DNA of 30,749 bases from an uncultured Clostridium sp. (lineage in GTDB: Bacteria; Bacillota; Clostridia; TANB77; CAG-508). The notes below the pieces were generated by a model. It did no database searches. It was not told the DNA's origin and saw only the letters and a program-made list of their open reading frames with translations. Below are positions 14,731 through 21,460 of this stretch, piece by piece (the stretch's first letter is position 1; each line of letters starts with the position of its first letter). Location of the stretch: contig CAMSEM010000005.1 of assembly GCA_947057505.1 (NCBI GenBank), positions 1-30,749 on the forward strand. Reading direction: 5' to 3'. Position numbers and translations under genes: made by a program.

Positions 14731-15705
14731 CTATTTCCTATTTAAATTCTCATTTGTTTCCTTTTCTTCGTTATATCTTTCTATAAAGTATAGTGGTCTA
14801 TGCTTTCCTTCATTAAAAGCTCGTCCTAGGTATTCTCCAATAACACCTAAGAAGATAAGTTGAATTCCACCTAAAAATAATATCACAACCATAGTTGATG
14901 CATAACCTGGTACATCTACTCCACTAATAATGGTTTTTATAATGATGAATACCATATAAATAAATCCAATTAAGGAAACTAAAACGCCCATAATTGCTGC
15001 CCATCTAAGTGGTGATGTAGTAAATGATGTAATTCCATCAATGGATAAATTAATTAATTTTCCATAATTCCATTTTGTTTGCCCTGCTGCACGTGGATCT
15101 CTATCATATAAAATTTCTTTTTTATTGTAGCCAATCCAACTAAAAAGCCCTTTGGTGTATCTTTGTGATTCTCTAATTGCTTTTAGTGCTTCTACGCAGC
15201 GCCTATCTAACAGCCTAAAATCTCCAGTATCTTTTTGAATTTCAATTCTTGTAAATGCTTGTAATACTTTGTAGTACATTTTTGAAGTGAATTTTTTAAG
15301 CCATGTTTCCCCTTCTCTGGTTTTTCTTTTGGCATAAACATCATCATAGCCTTCTTCCCAGTATTTTAGCATTTCTGGTATTAATTCTGGTGGGTCTTGA
15401 AGGTCAGCATCAATTAATACTACGGCATCACCTTTGCAGTAGTCTAAGCCTGCAATCATGGCTGTTTCTTTTCCAAAATTTCTAGATAAATTTAAGTAGC
15501 ATATTCTTTTATCTTTTTGTCTTAGTTCTTTCATAATTTCTAAGGTTTTATCTTTGCTTCCATCATTAACAAGTAGTACTTCAAAATCATAGCTTTGATT
15601 GCTATCCATTAATTTTTCTAATCTTTCGTACAATAGGTGTAATACTTCTTCTTCATTATATGCTGGTACTAATATGGTAACTAATTTTTTCTTGTTTTCG
15701 TCCAT
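14731..15705 (-). CDS. GtrB/DPM1-type polyprenyl-phosphate glycosyltransferase (GT2)
   Basis: The family transfers a sugar from a nucleotide donor to undecaprenyl phosphate for later use in wall or surface glycan modification. The 324-residue protein shows the GT2 start VTILVPAYNEEEVL, VLLVNDGSKDKT, LSRNFGKETAMIAGLDY, and the metal-binding DADLQDPPELIP (about residues 97-108). Further on are TGDFRLLDRR and RDPRAAGQTKWNYGKL, followed by two C-terminal membrane helices (about 233-257 and 270-292) and a GEYLGRAFNEGKHRPLY tail. This is the classic GtrB/YkoT layout. No GtrA flippase partner is next to it. The start follows CGGAGG; an extended -10 promoter and a pair of direct repeats lie upstream. 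Confidence 0.9.
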   Translation of the reverse strand: MDENKKKLVTILVPAYNEEEVLHLLYERLEKLMDSNQSYDFEVLLVNDGSKDKTLEIMKELRQKDKRICYLNLSRNFGKETAMIAGLDYCKGDAVVLIDADLQDPPELIPEMLKYWEEGYDDVYAKRKTREGETWLKKFTSKMYYKVLQAFTRIEIQKDTGDFRLLDRRCVEALKAIRESQRYTKGLFSWIGYNKKEILYDRDPRAAGQTKWNYGKLINLSIDGITSFTTSPLRWAAIMGVLVSLIGFIYMVFIIIKTIISGVDVPGYASTMVVILFLGGIQLIFLGVIGEYLGRAFNEGKHRPLYFIERYNEEKETNENLNRK

Positions 15706-15736
15706 TATAACCTCCGTTTGTTTTTTCTACTATTTA

Positions 15737-15765
15737 GTTATACCATATATTTTGCGTTTAGTAAA
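15737..15765 (-). promoter_or_regulatory. Extended -10 promoter of the GT2 gene
   Basis: On the minus strand TTTACT (15760-15765), 17 bases and TATAAC (15737-15742), the latter preceded by TGG, form an extended -10 promoter 32 bases before the start codon. Confidence 0.6.
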
Positions 15766-15776
15766 TATGCTTTTTT

Positions 15777-15806
15777 AATAAACTATTTGCTTTTCAATAA
15801 ACTATT
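15777..15806. repeat. Pair of 11-bp direct repeats upstream of the GT2 promoter
   Basis: AATAAACTATT occurs at 15777-15787 and again at 15796-15806, 19 bases apart start to start, roughly two helical turns. The pair lies just upstream of the -35 box of the glycosyltransferase gene and could be an activator site, although AT-rich repeats can arise by chance. Confidence 0.4.
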
Positions 15807-15878
15807 GTACAATCATTTGATGTTTACAATTCATAGTCGTTATACTCTTATAATTTTATTAACTATAACTTGTAACAT

Positions 15879-16736
15879 TTAATGAATAATTTTTGCCTTA
15901 TTTAATAATTGATAAGTTTTGCAAATATTGCACTCTTTGCAAATAAAAACCTTATCTTGAAATATTAGTTTTAATGTATTAATAAATTCATCCTCCTCAT
16001 CGATTAAATGAATTTCTATTTTTCTTGGCAATAGTGTTAATAACGTATTTAATGCATAATCATTGGAAGAAAAAGAGATATCAGATAAATATTTTGCATT
16101 ATAAATATTGTCTGATACAGATACTACATTTTTTTCTTCATCTAATAAGATAGATTCTCCATTATTATAAATCAAATGAAGCGTAGAGTATTCTGGTGCT
16201 TTTGATTCTACATATACACGTAATAAACTAATAAATTCTGTATATTCCTTTTCTATAATAAATTGGTTTACGCTACTATCTACCAAATTATCTAAATAGT
16301 TAAAATATTTTTTTAGTCTAAAATAAACAAAGCCATCTAATACCATTGTTTTATTTTCTAATACATATTCTAATATTTGCTTTTTAGTACTTCGCTTTTC
16401 TTGTTGTGTTTGGTTATATTCATTGCTTTTTAGCATTTGTTGACAGTTTTCTAAAATTTTGCCTTTTTCATATTCATCAAAGTAGAAATAGTTATAGTTG
16501 ATTAATTGTTTTATCATTTTTTCTTTATAAAATTCGTTTACTACTTCTTCTAGTAAATCACATAAAAAATCACAAAATTTTGCATTATTTTCTCCTAGAT
16601 AGTGAATAATGATATTATGATATATTTTAAATTCTTTTTGAGAATATACTAAATTTTCAAAATCAATTAGTTCAATCCTTTTTAGTAGATAATTTAAGAT
16701 ATCTGTATTATTAGTTTTTATGCAAAATGATTTCAT
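15879..16736 (-). CDS. ytxC: Sporulation protein YtxC family
   Basis: This 285-residue protein matches the YtxC family, which is restricted to spore formers and has no known biochemical activity. Recognisable elements are the central LDGFVYFRLKKYFNYLD segment (about residues 134-150), followed by LLRVYVESKAPEYSTLHLIY and the C-terminal IDEEDEFINTLKLIFQDKVFIC with CKECNIC near the end. The N-terminal half is helical and variable, as in other members. AAAGGAG lies somewhat far (13 bases) before the ATG. It is downstream of the rhodanese gene on the same strand with a gap of about 110 bases. With gpr it supports an endospore-forming host. Confidence 0.8.
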   Translation of the reverse strand: MKSFCIKTNNTDILNYLLKRIELIDFENLVYSQKEFKIYHNIIIHYLGENNAKFCDFLCDLLEEVVNEFYKEKMIKQLINYNYFYFDEYEKGKILENCQQMLKSNEYNQTQQEKRSTKKQILEYVLENKTMVLDGFVYFRLKKYFNYLDNLVDSSVNQFIIEKEYTEFISLLRVYVESKAPEYSTLHLIYNNGESILLDEEKNVVSVSDNIYNAKYLSDISFSSNDYALNTLLTLLPRKIEIHLIDEEDEFINTLKLIFQDKVFICKECNICKTYQLLNKAKIIH

Positions 16737-16843
16737 CTGTTCTAATTTCTCCTTTCATTTAAGTAGTATCTACTAAAATGCTTTTAGATATACATATTTT
16801 ATTCGAATTTCTATGAAAAGGTAACATGTTCGTTTTATAAATA

Positions 16844-17173
16844 TTAAATACTATCTACTCCACCTTTTAAGTTATATACATTTTCATATTCTAATTGCTC
16901 TAATAACTTTTGTGCTTGTTTACTACGTGCTCCTGAACTACAATATACAATAATAGTTGTTTTTTTATTTGGTACAATTTTAAAAATTTTGCTTGCCAAA
17001 CTATATAAAGAAAGCGAAATAGCTCCATTTAAATGCCCTTCTTCATACTCTTGATGACTTCTCACATCTAGCAAAATAATATTTTCCTGTTTTTGCATTT
17101 TTTGAACAGTTTTATAGTTTATATCATTATCATTTACACTACGATACCATATTCTTTTTATTTTCCTTAACAT
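16844..17173 (-). CDS. Rhodanese-like sulfurtransferase domain protein
   Basis: This single-domain protein of 109 residues shows the rhodanese pattern: IILLDVRSHQEYEEGHLNGAI in two stretches, then IIVYCSSGARSKQA with the active-site Cys loop CSSGARS, and NVYNLKGGV near the C-terminus. Such proteins carry persulfide on the Cys and pass sulfur to acceptors. The start at 17173 is chosen because AAAGGAAGGG lies before it; the upstream ATG at 17200 has no ribosome binding site of its own and would place that motif inside the coding region. The N-terminal ~20 residues are basic and precede the domain. The neighbours (secF-like upstream, ytxC downstream) do not indicate a substrate. Confidence 0.85.
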   Translation of the reverse strand: MLRKIKRIWYRSVNDNDINYKTVQKMQKQENIILLDVRSHQEYEEGHLNGAISLSLYSLASKIFKIVPNKKTTIIVYCSSGARSKQAQKLLEQLEYENVYNLKGGVDSI

Positions 17174-17236
17174 CTTTTTCCCTTCCTTTTTTGTATACAT
17201 TCCTGATGGCTACCCGATGACTGATTTTTTTTACAT

Positions 17237-17273
17237 AAAAAAATACCCATACTATATAGTATGAGTATTTTTA
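17237..17273 (-). terminator. Terminator of the secD-secF unit
   Basis: A long, nearly perfect hairpin (ATACTCATACTATATAG on the minus strand pairing with its 3' partner) ends in TATTTTTTTA, 12 bases after the secF-like stop codon. Confidence 0.75.
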
Positions 17274-17284
17274 TTTATTGGTTT

Positions 17285-17953
17285 CTATTTTTTTGTTTTT
17301 TTCTTTTCTTCTTCTTGATAAGTATTGTATTGTTTTTCTTTTACAGTTGTTACAATCGTAATTACAATAACATAAATTAATAGTGCAATTGGCATAACTA
17401 AACGATTAATTGGCATTCTTGTAATTGCTAAAACACTTAAGAATAATGCTTCTGCTGTTAATATGGATAATATATATAAGCCAATTGTTTTGATGATTCC
17501 TATTTTTCTAAAGCGTACAATTACATAGGCAAGTATGATAAGACTGCTTATGATAAGTGGCAATATATATGGTTGTAATATGCTTGAAAGCTTAATTTTA
17601 GGTTGATGTGTAACTTGCATGTCATCTTTTTTGTTTTCTAATTCGTATTTTTCGTTTATTTTGTTATTAAGTTGTTCTAACTTTTCTTCTATATTTTCAG
17701 CATTTTCTTCTTTGATAGTAATAGCTGCCATATCTTCATAGTATTCTATTTTTTGTACTATGATTTTATCTTTTCCAAATACTTCTTGCGCTATTTGTTT
17801 AATATCATTATTTTTAAAGGTTTTTCCTAAATATACATCTATTTTTACACTTTTACTATAAGTTAAATCTGCTTTTAGTCCCATAGTTCCTATAATGATA
17901 CAACCAATTATGATAATAGCTACCATAATGCTATAAATAATTTTTTTCTTCAT
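17285..17953 (-). CDS. secF: Shortened SecF-like protein
   Basis: This is the SecF partner of SecDF, which uses the proton gradient to help pull exported proteins out of the Sec channel. The 222-residue protein has TM1 (residues 4-24) and GLKADLTYSKSVKIDVYLG, corresponding to the SecF G-x-D-F-T-G-G region. A periplasmic-type domain follows (about 45-110), then three further membrane segments (about 122-145, 152-175 and 184-206) and a Lys/Glu-rich tail. Typical SecF proteins are about 290-320 residues with six membrane segments, so TM5 and TM6 are absent. The conserved TM4 NDTVVVFDRIRE-type motif is also not seen. No frameshift explains this, because a terminator follows the stop directly. It lies 108 bases downstream of secD. 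Assignment rests on position plus the N-terminal pattern. Confidence 0.65.
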   Translation of the reverse strand: MKKKIIYSIMVAIIIIGCIIIGTMGLKADLTYSKSVKIDVYLGKTFKNNDIKQIAQEVFGKDKIIVQKIEYYEDMAAITIKEENAENIEEKLEQLNNKINEKYELENKKDDMQVTHQPKIKLSSILQPYILPLIISSLIILAYVIVRFRKIGIIKTIGLYILSILTAEALFLSVLAITRMPINRLVMPIALLIYVIVITIVTTVKEKQYNTYQEEEKKKTKK

Positions 17954-17997
17954 TTCTAGACCTTTCCTCTCTCTCTAATTTGTTTCATTGTTTTTGA

Positions 17998-18041
17998 TAA
18001 CTGCTAATTTTGCTGTTTTTATATTGATCATTTAGCAGTTA
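17998..18041 (-). other. Hairpin between secD and secF
   Basis: Perfect 10-base arms TAACTGCTAA (17998-18007) and TTAGCAGTTA (18032-18041) enclose a 24-base loop in the 108-base secD-secF gap. On the minus strand the hairpin is followed by TCAAAAAC rather than a T-tract, so an mRNA-processing or stability role is more likely than full termination. Confidence 0.4.
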
Positions 18042-18061
18042 CATTTTACACGAACCTGTAA

Positions 18062-19408
18062 TTATTTTTCAAGTGTACTAGATACAATTAAAGTTCTTGT
18101 AATAACTAAGTGATATATAATACCAGTTACAATTCCCCAGAATATTACCATTCCAAAACTATAAATTGGTAGCCAACCTGCAAAGCATAAAACAACTGAT
18201 GTAATTGCTACTGGAACTAAAATAAATATAGTTTTTAGTATTGCTTGTTTAAATCCTACAACTTTATCTTCTTCTGTTTGATGTTTTAATAAGTGTAATA
18301 AGTATATGCTAAAGATGTAGTTTAGCATAATTGCTATTAATACTCCTACTATTCCTTCTAATGTAAGCATTACATTAGTATAACGAAGTACCAATAAGAA
18401 TATAGCAATATATCCTACAAAAGAGATGACTGCTAAAAGTCCATTTTTTCTATATGCTATCATAAGTGCAATAATACCAACAACAATAAGGCTTATTACT
18501 ACAATTGATGGAACAAAGAACATATCCTCAGTAATGTCTGACATTACATAACGATTTTCCTCAATGGTATAAGTAAGTGGTAATGCATTTGTGTTTAATA
18601 AAACAGCTAAGTTAGATGCTTCTTTTATATAAGAAGTTAAGTCTTCGTTAGATGTAGTTGCTTGTCCTAGTGATAATTGAATTGTTCCATTAGATATTTC
18701 TTGTGAGAAATAGGTATTGATTAAGGTGCTATCATCTATTTTAAAAGTTACAGTTTTACTTTGTTCTTTACCTTCTTCATCTACTGTTTTTACATAAGTA
18801 TTGGTAATATCTTTTAAAATTTGTGTTCCTTCTTTGTTAAATTCAATAGTTAAATATACGGTGGTACCTGCTTCTGTGCTACCATATGCTACTTGTGCTT
18901 TTTTAATATGTTCGTTTGTTAATAGTACTTCTTTTTCTTCATTTACTACTTGAAATACACCTTTAATAGCTGTGTATTGTGCTATCATGTCTGTGTTTGC
19001 ATTTTCTGGTAGTTGTACCATTGTTTTTCCAGTGTTTTCATCAAAACGCATGGTATAGTTTTCTACCTTCATTTCTTTTAGTCTTGCTTCAAATGTTTCT
19101 TTTGCTTTTTGATAATTTTCTTTTGTTAAGTCTTCTTCTTTGTTAACAGGCTCTTCTTTTGTGGTAGTGCCTTCTGCTTCTTCTTGAACTACTTTTCCAT
19201 CTTTATCATAAATAACTTTGTTAACTGAAGTGCTAACTGCAAGCCCTATTACTCTGCTTCCTGTTAAGTCCATACCTAATTGATAATTTGGTATGATGTT
19301 TTCTACAAATTTTGCATTTTGAATAAATATTCCTCCAAATGAAATAAGAGAAATAAGAATAATAAATAAAACTACTAATACAATTTTTAATTTTCTTTCT
19401 ATTTTCAC
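18062..19408 (-). CDS. secD: Divergent SecD protein-export membrane protein
   Basis: SecD is recognised by TM1 (residues 8-30), the LGMDLTGSRVIGLAV motif (family LGLDLxGG, here with Ser for the second Gly), and a large extracytoplasmic domain with ATTSNEDLTSYIKEASNLAVLL preceding LPLTYTIEE (family ALPAPL). A five-helix membrane domain follows (from about residue 300). The start is GTG, eight bases after AAGGAGG. In the TM4 region the family motif VDANVLIFERIREE is replaced by LNYIFSIYLLHLLK. By hand alignment the proton-path Asp (E. coli D519) is Asn363 and the FERIRE helix end is lost. The extracytoplasmic domain carries an acidic KEEPVNKEEDLTKEN insert. The gene is in a run with an HD-domain gene upstream and a shortened secF downstream. 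Confidence 0.8.
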   Translation of the reverse strand: MKIERKLKIVLVVLFIILISLISFGGIFIQNAKFVENIIPNYQLGMDLTGSRVIGLAVSTSVNKVIYDKDGKVVQEEAEGTTTKEEPVNKEEDLTKENYQKAKETFEARLKEMKVENYTMRFDENTGKTMVQLPENANTDMIAQYTAIKGVFQVVNEEKEVLLTNEHIKKAQVAYGSTEAGTTVYLTIEFNKEGTQILKDITNTYVKTVDEEGKEQSKTVTFKIDDSTLINTYFSQEISNGTIQLSLGQATTSNEDLTSYIKEASNLAVLLNTNALPLTYTIEENRYVMSDITEDMFFVPSIVVISLIVVGIIALMIAYRKNGLLAVISFVGYIAIFLLVLRYTNVMLTLEGIVGVLIAIMLNYIFSIYLLHLLKHQTEEDKVVGFKQAILKTIFILVPVAITSVVLCFAGWLPIYSFGMVIFWGIVTGIIYHLVITRTLIVSSTLEK

Positions 19409-19429
19409 TTTTGTTTCCTCCTTATATTA

Positions 19430-20089
19430 TTATAGTAACTTTGTATCATTTATAATCAATTCAAACCATATTCCTAAATATTTTGCTGCATATTTACTCA
19501 TCATGGTTCTATCCATAAATATTTCAAAATAGTCTAATACTGGTGATATTTCAGTATCTATGGTTAAGTCTAAAATTACTTTTTTATGTTCTTTATCTAT
19601 GGTAAATTTTGAGTTTGTTACTGCATAATTTACTTTATCATGTTTATCAAAAGTAGAGATGTTTGGGTTTACAACCCTATCTCTATGTACATCTGATTTA
19701 TCTGCTAAAATAAGGGCTGCTGAAATATCACTAACCGCTGTTCCAGTTTGTTCATCATGATTTCCAATTGCCATCATAATTTCGGTTCTATGTTCAATAT
19801 CCATTCCCATATCTTTTAAAATTTCGTATGCTAAAATAGCCCCTGTGTGTGCATGGTCTACCCTGTTTACACAATTTCCAATATCGTGCATATACCCTGC
19901 AATCTTGGCAAGCTCTATTCTTTCTTCTGGATAGTCTAGTGCTTTTAGCACTTCTGCTGCTCTATGTGACACAATGGTAATATGTCTTGTAGAGTGCTCT
20001 GTATAACCTAAAGCATTTAATTGTTTTTGAGAACTTAGTATTAATTGTTTTAGTTCTTCATTTTGTTTCACATCTTCTAATGTAATCAA
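19430..20089 (-). CDS. HD-domain phosphohydrolase, TTG start
   Basis: This protein of 219 residues has an HD superfamily metal-binding pattern: TRHITIVSHRAAEVL, GYMHDIGN (the HD pair), VDHAHTGAIL, AIGNHDEQTG and ALILADKSDVHRDRV. HD proteins hydrolyse phosphate esters of nucleotides or related molecules; the substrate here is unknown. The start is taken as TTG at 20089, because AGGAGG lies seven bases before it while the upstream in-frame ATG at 20116 has no ribosome binding site and would place that AGGAGG inside the gene. It is 21 bases upstream of secD and is often found next to secD in clostridia, suggesting co-transcription. A promoter TTGCTA-17-TAAAAT precedes it. Confidence 0.8.
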   Translation of the reverse strand: MITLEDVKQNEELKQLILSSQKQLNALGYTEHSTRHITIVSHRAAEVLKALDYPEERIELAKIAGYMHDIGNCVNRVDHAHTGAILAYEILKDMGMDIEHRTEIMMAIGNHDEQTGTAVSDISAALILADKSDVHRDRVVNPNISTFDKHDKVNYAVTNSKFTIDKEHKKVILDLTIDTEISPVLDYFEIFMDRTMMSKYAAKYLGIWFELIINDTKLL

Positions 20090-20138
20090 TTTTTTACCTC
20101 CTAAAGTTAATTTCATTTCATATTTTTTTGCTTTCTAA

Positions 20139-20167
20139 ATTTTATATTAAAATTCAAAAAATAGCAA
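20139..20167 (-). promoter_or_regulatory. Promoter of the HD-secD-secF unit
   Basis: On the minus strand TTGCTA (20162-20167), 17 bases and TAAAAT (20139-20144) lie about 50 bases before the TTG start. The -35 box is identical to that of the LiaF-like operon. Confidence 0.5.
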
Positions 20168-20292
20168 CAGTTTTCTGTATTTTTTTGGAATTGTATTGTA
20201 ATTATTCAATGCCTTTTAGTGAATTTATCATAATAAGGTAATTTCATTGAATATTTACATTGTAATAAACATTTGTTAATAATTTCAAAAAT

Positions 20293-20333
20293 AAGCCAAC
20301 TAGCAATTTCATACATAAATTACTAGTTGACTT
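20293..20333 (-). terminator. Terminator of the small Cys-containing gene
   Basis: 17-base arms (20293-20309 and 20317-20333; AAGTCAACTAGTAATTT on the minus strand) pair with two mismatch or wobble positions and a seven-base loop, followed by ATTTTT, 13 bases after the stop. Confidence 0.75.
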
Positions 20334-20346
20334 ACCTATTTACCAT

Positions 20347-20601
20347 TCAATTAGTGTCCCAATAAATTAGTGTTCCAGAAACAGCACAATGACAATAATA
20401 ACATTTGAAGCCTTCTTTTCTTAGTTGTAAGATAACTCTTTGTGAAGCAAACCAAAAATATAGATAATATTTTTTATCCTGAAGCTTTTTTTTATGAATT
20501 TGCCGTTTTATCCAGTGGTATTCACATTTTTCAAACAAATTCAATTTTACTTTTTTTATTGTGCTTTCTTCTACAGCTTTATCCTTTTTTATGGTAAACA
20601 T
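20347..20601 (-). CDS. Small basic Cys-containing protein of unknown function
   Basis: This 84-residue protein is not recognised. It is rich in Lys and aromatic residues (KKYYLYFWFASQR) and ends with CYYCHCAVSGTLIYWDTN, three cysteines spaced like a metal-binding knuckle, plus one Cys near residue 30. Start at 20601 is preferred over 20628 because AAGGAG lies eight bases before it. It has its own promoter (TTGCAA-17-TATGAT), a leader of about 85 bases and a good terminator, so it is transcribed alone. Its place upstream of HD-secD invites comparison with SCIFF peptides, but SCIFF has six cysteines in about 45 residues and no maturase is present, so that identity is rejected. Zinc binding is a guess. 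Confidence 0.6.
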   Translation of the reverse strand: MFTIKKDKAVEESTIKKVKLNLFEKCEYHWIKRQIHKKKLQDKKYYLYFWFASQRVILQLRKEGFKCYYCHCAVSGTLIYWDTN

Positions 20602-20692
20602 TAAATTCCACTCCTTTTCAATATTCATTGTGCTGTCTATATGTTCTTATTGTAACTCCCAAAAGGAGATAATAAAATTTAACTTCTTTTAA

Positions 20693-20721
20693 ATCATACT
20701 ACATTTTACATAAGATTGCAA
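20693..20721 (-). promoter_or_regulatory. Promoter of the small Cys-containing gene, overlapping alternative hairpins
   Basis: On the minus strand TTGCAA (20716-20721), 17 bases and TATGAT (20693-20698) form a good promoter. Around it TTTTACATAA (20704-20713) can pair with TTATGTAAAA (20747-20756), while overlapping GTAAAAGTA (20751-20759) can pair with TACTTTTAC (20778-20786). The middle segment therefore has two mutually exclusive partners. Confidence 0.55.
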
Positions 20722-20821
20722 GTAGGAATTGTTTTTTAATGCTACTTTATGTAAAAGTATTAATCTTACCATTGACATACTTTTACAAACTATATTTTAC
20801 TTTTATAAATTACCTTTTAGT

Positions 20822-21247
20822 TTATATCTTTCTGTTTAAGTTTACTCCTATAATTCCACCAATCATTCCTGTTACCATAGCTACTGCTAATAGTATAAAT
20901 GATTGTAAAGTAAGTGAAAAACCTACTAAGCATAAACTAGATGCTAAATACAAGATGATAACATAAATGAAACCTACTAGCCCACCATTTACTAGTCCAT
21001 TTTTCTTGATTTTTCTTGTGCTTACCATGCTTCCTACTAAAATGCTAATTCCTACAACAGTAATAACTACTGGCATAATAGTTTCTTCTGAAAGTTCTGT
21101 ATACGTAAGTAACAGTGCAAATACTAGTAGCAGTATCAAAGATAATATAATAGCAAATGTGCTTCCTTTTAAAATTCTAATTGCATTTTTTTTAAGTTCA
21201 CTTTCTTGTGTTATCACATTACTTTTTATGGCATTCTCTTTTTCCAT
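20822..21247 (-). CDS. TIGR04086 (YrzE-like) family membrane protein
   Basis: The 141-residue protein has a charged N-terminus of about 25 residues, then four predicted membrane helices (about 29-49, 57-76, 88-110 and 116-136). The glycine-rich GLVNGGLVGFIYVIILYLASS and the final GMIGGIIGVNLNRK are the recognisable parts of TIGR04086 proteins, which have no known function. Members commonly lie between queuosine genes and secDF in clostridia, as here. GGGAGG precedes the ATG. Downstream is an intergenic region with several hairpins and the promoter of the next small gene. Confidence 0.8.
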   Translation of the reverse strand: MEKENAIKSNVITQESELKKNAIRILKGSTFAIILSLILLLVFALLLTYTELSEETIMPVVITVVGISILVGSMVSTRKIKKNGLVNGGLVGFIYVIILYLASSLCLVGFSLTLQSFILLAVAMVTGMIGGIIGVNLNRKI

Positions 21248-21412
21248 TTTTCAAGCCTCCCTGTACCTTTTTATTGTTCATTTTATGTGGCATTTGAAGA
21301 TTTTAGAACAGTTAATATTCTTTTATAATTGAAGCTTAACAGCCGTATTTCAAAAACGTAAAACACTACGTATCTATAGCTTTGTTTACAGAATTTTTTA
21401 ACTACATACAAA

Positions 21413-21446
21413 ATAAGTGCATATTATAAAAATAATATACACTTAT
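21413..21446 (-). terminator. Terminator of the WG-repeat gene
   Basis: On the minus strand ATAAGTGTATATTAT pairs with ATAATATGCACTTAT (one wobble), four-base loop, followed by TTTG, 15 bases after the stop codon. Confidence 0.55.
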
Positions 21447-21460
21447 TAGACAAATTCTTT

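Noticed and set aside
20090..20116. ATG at 20116 as start of the HD-domain gene
   Set aside because: No ribosome binding site precedes it, and a perfect AGGAGG lies inside this extension, seven bases before TTG at 20089.
20347..20601. SCIFF-type ribosomal peptide precursor next to secD
   Set aside because: Only four cysteines, different spacing, 84 residues, and no radical SAM maturase beside it.
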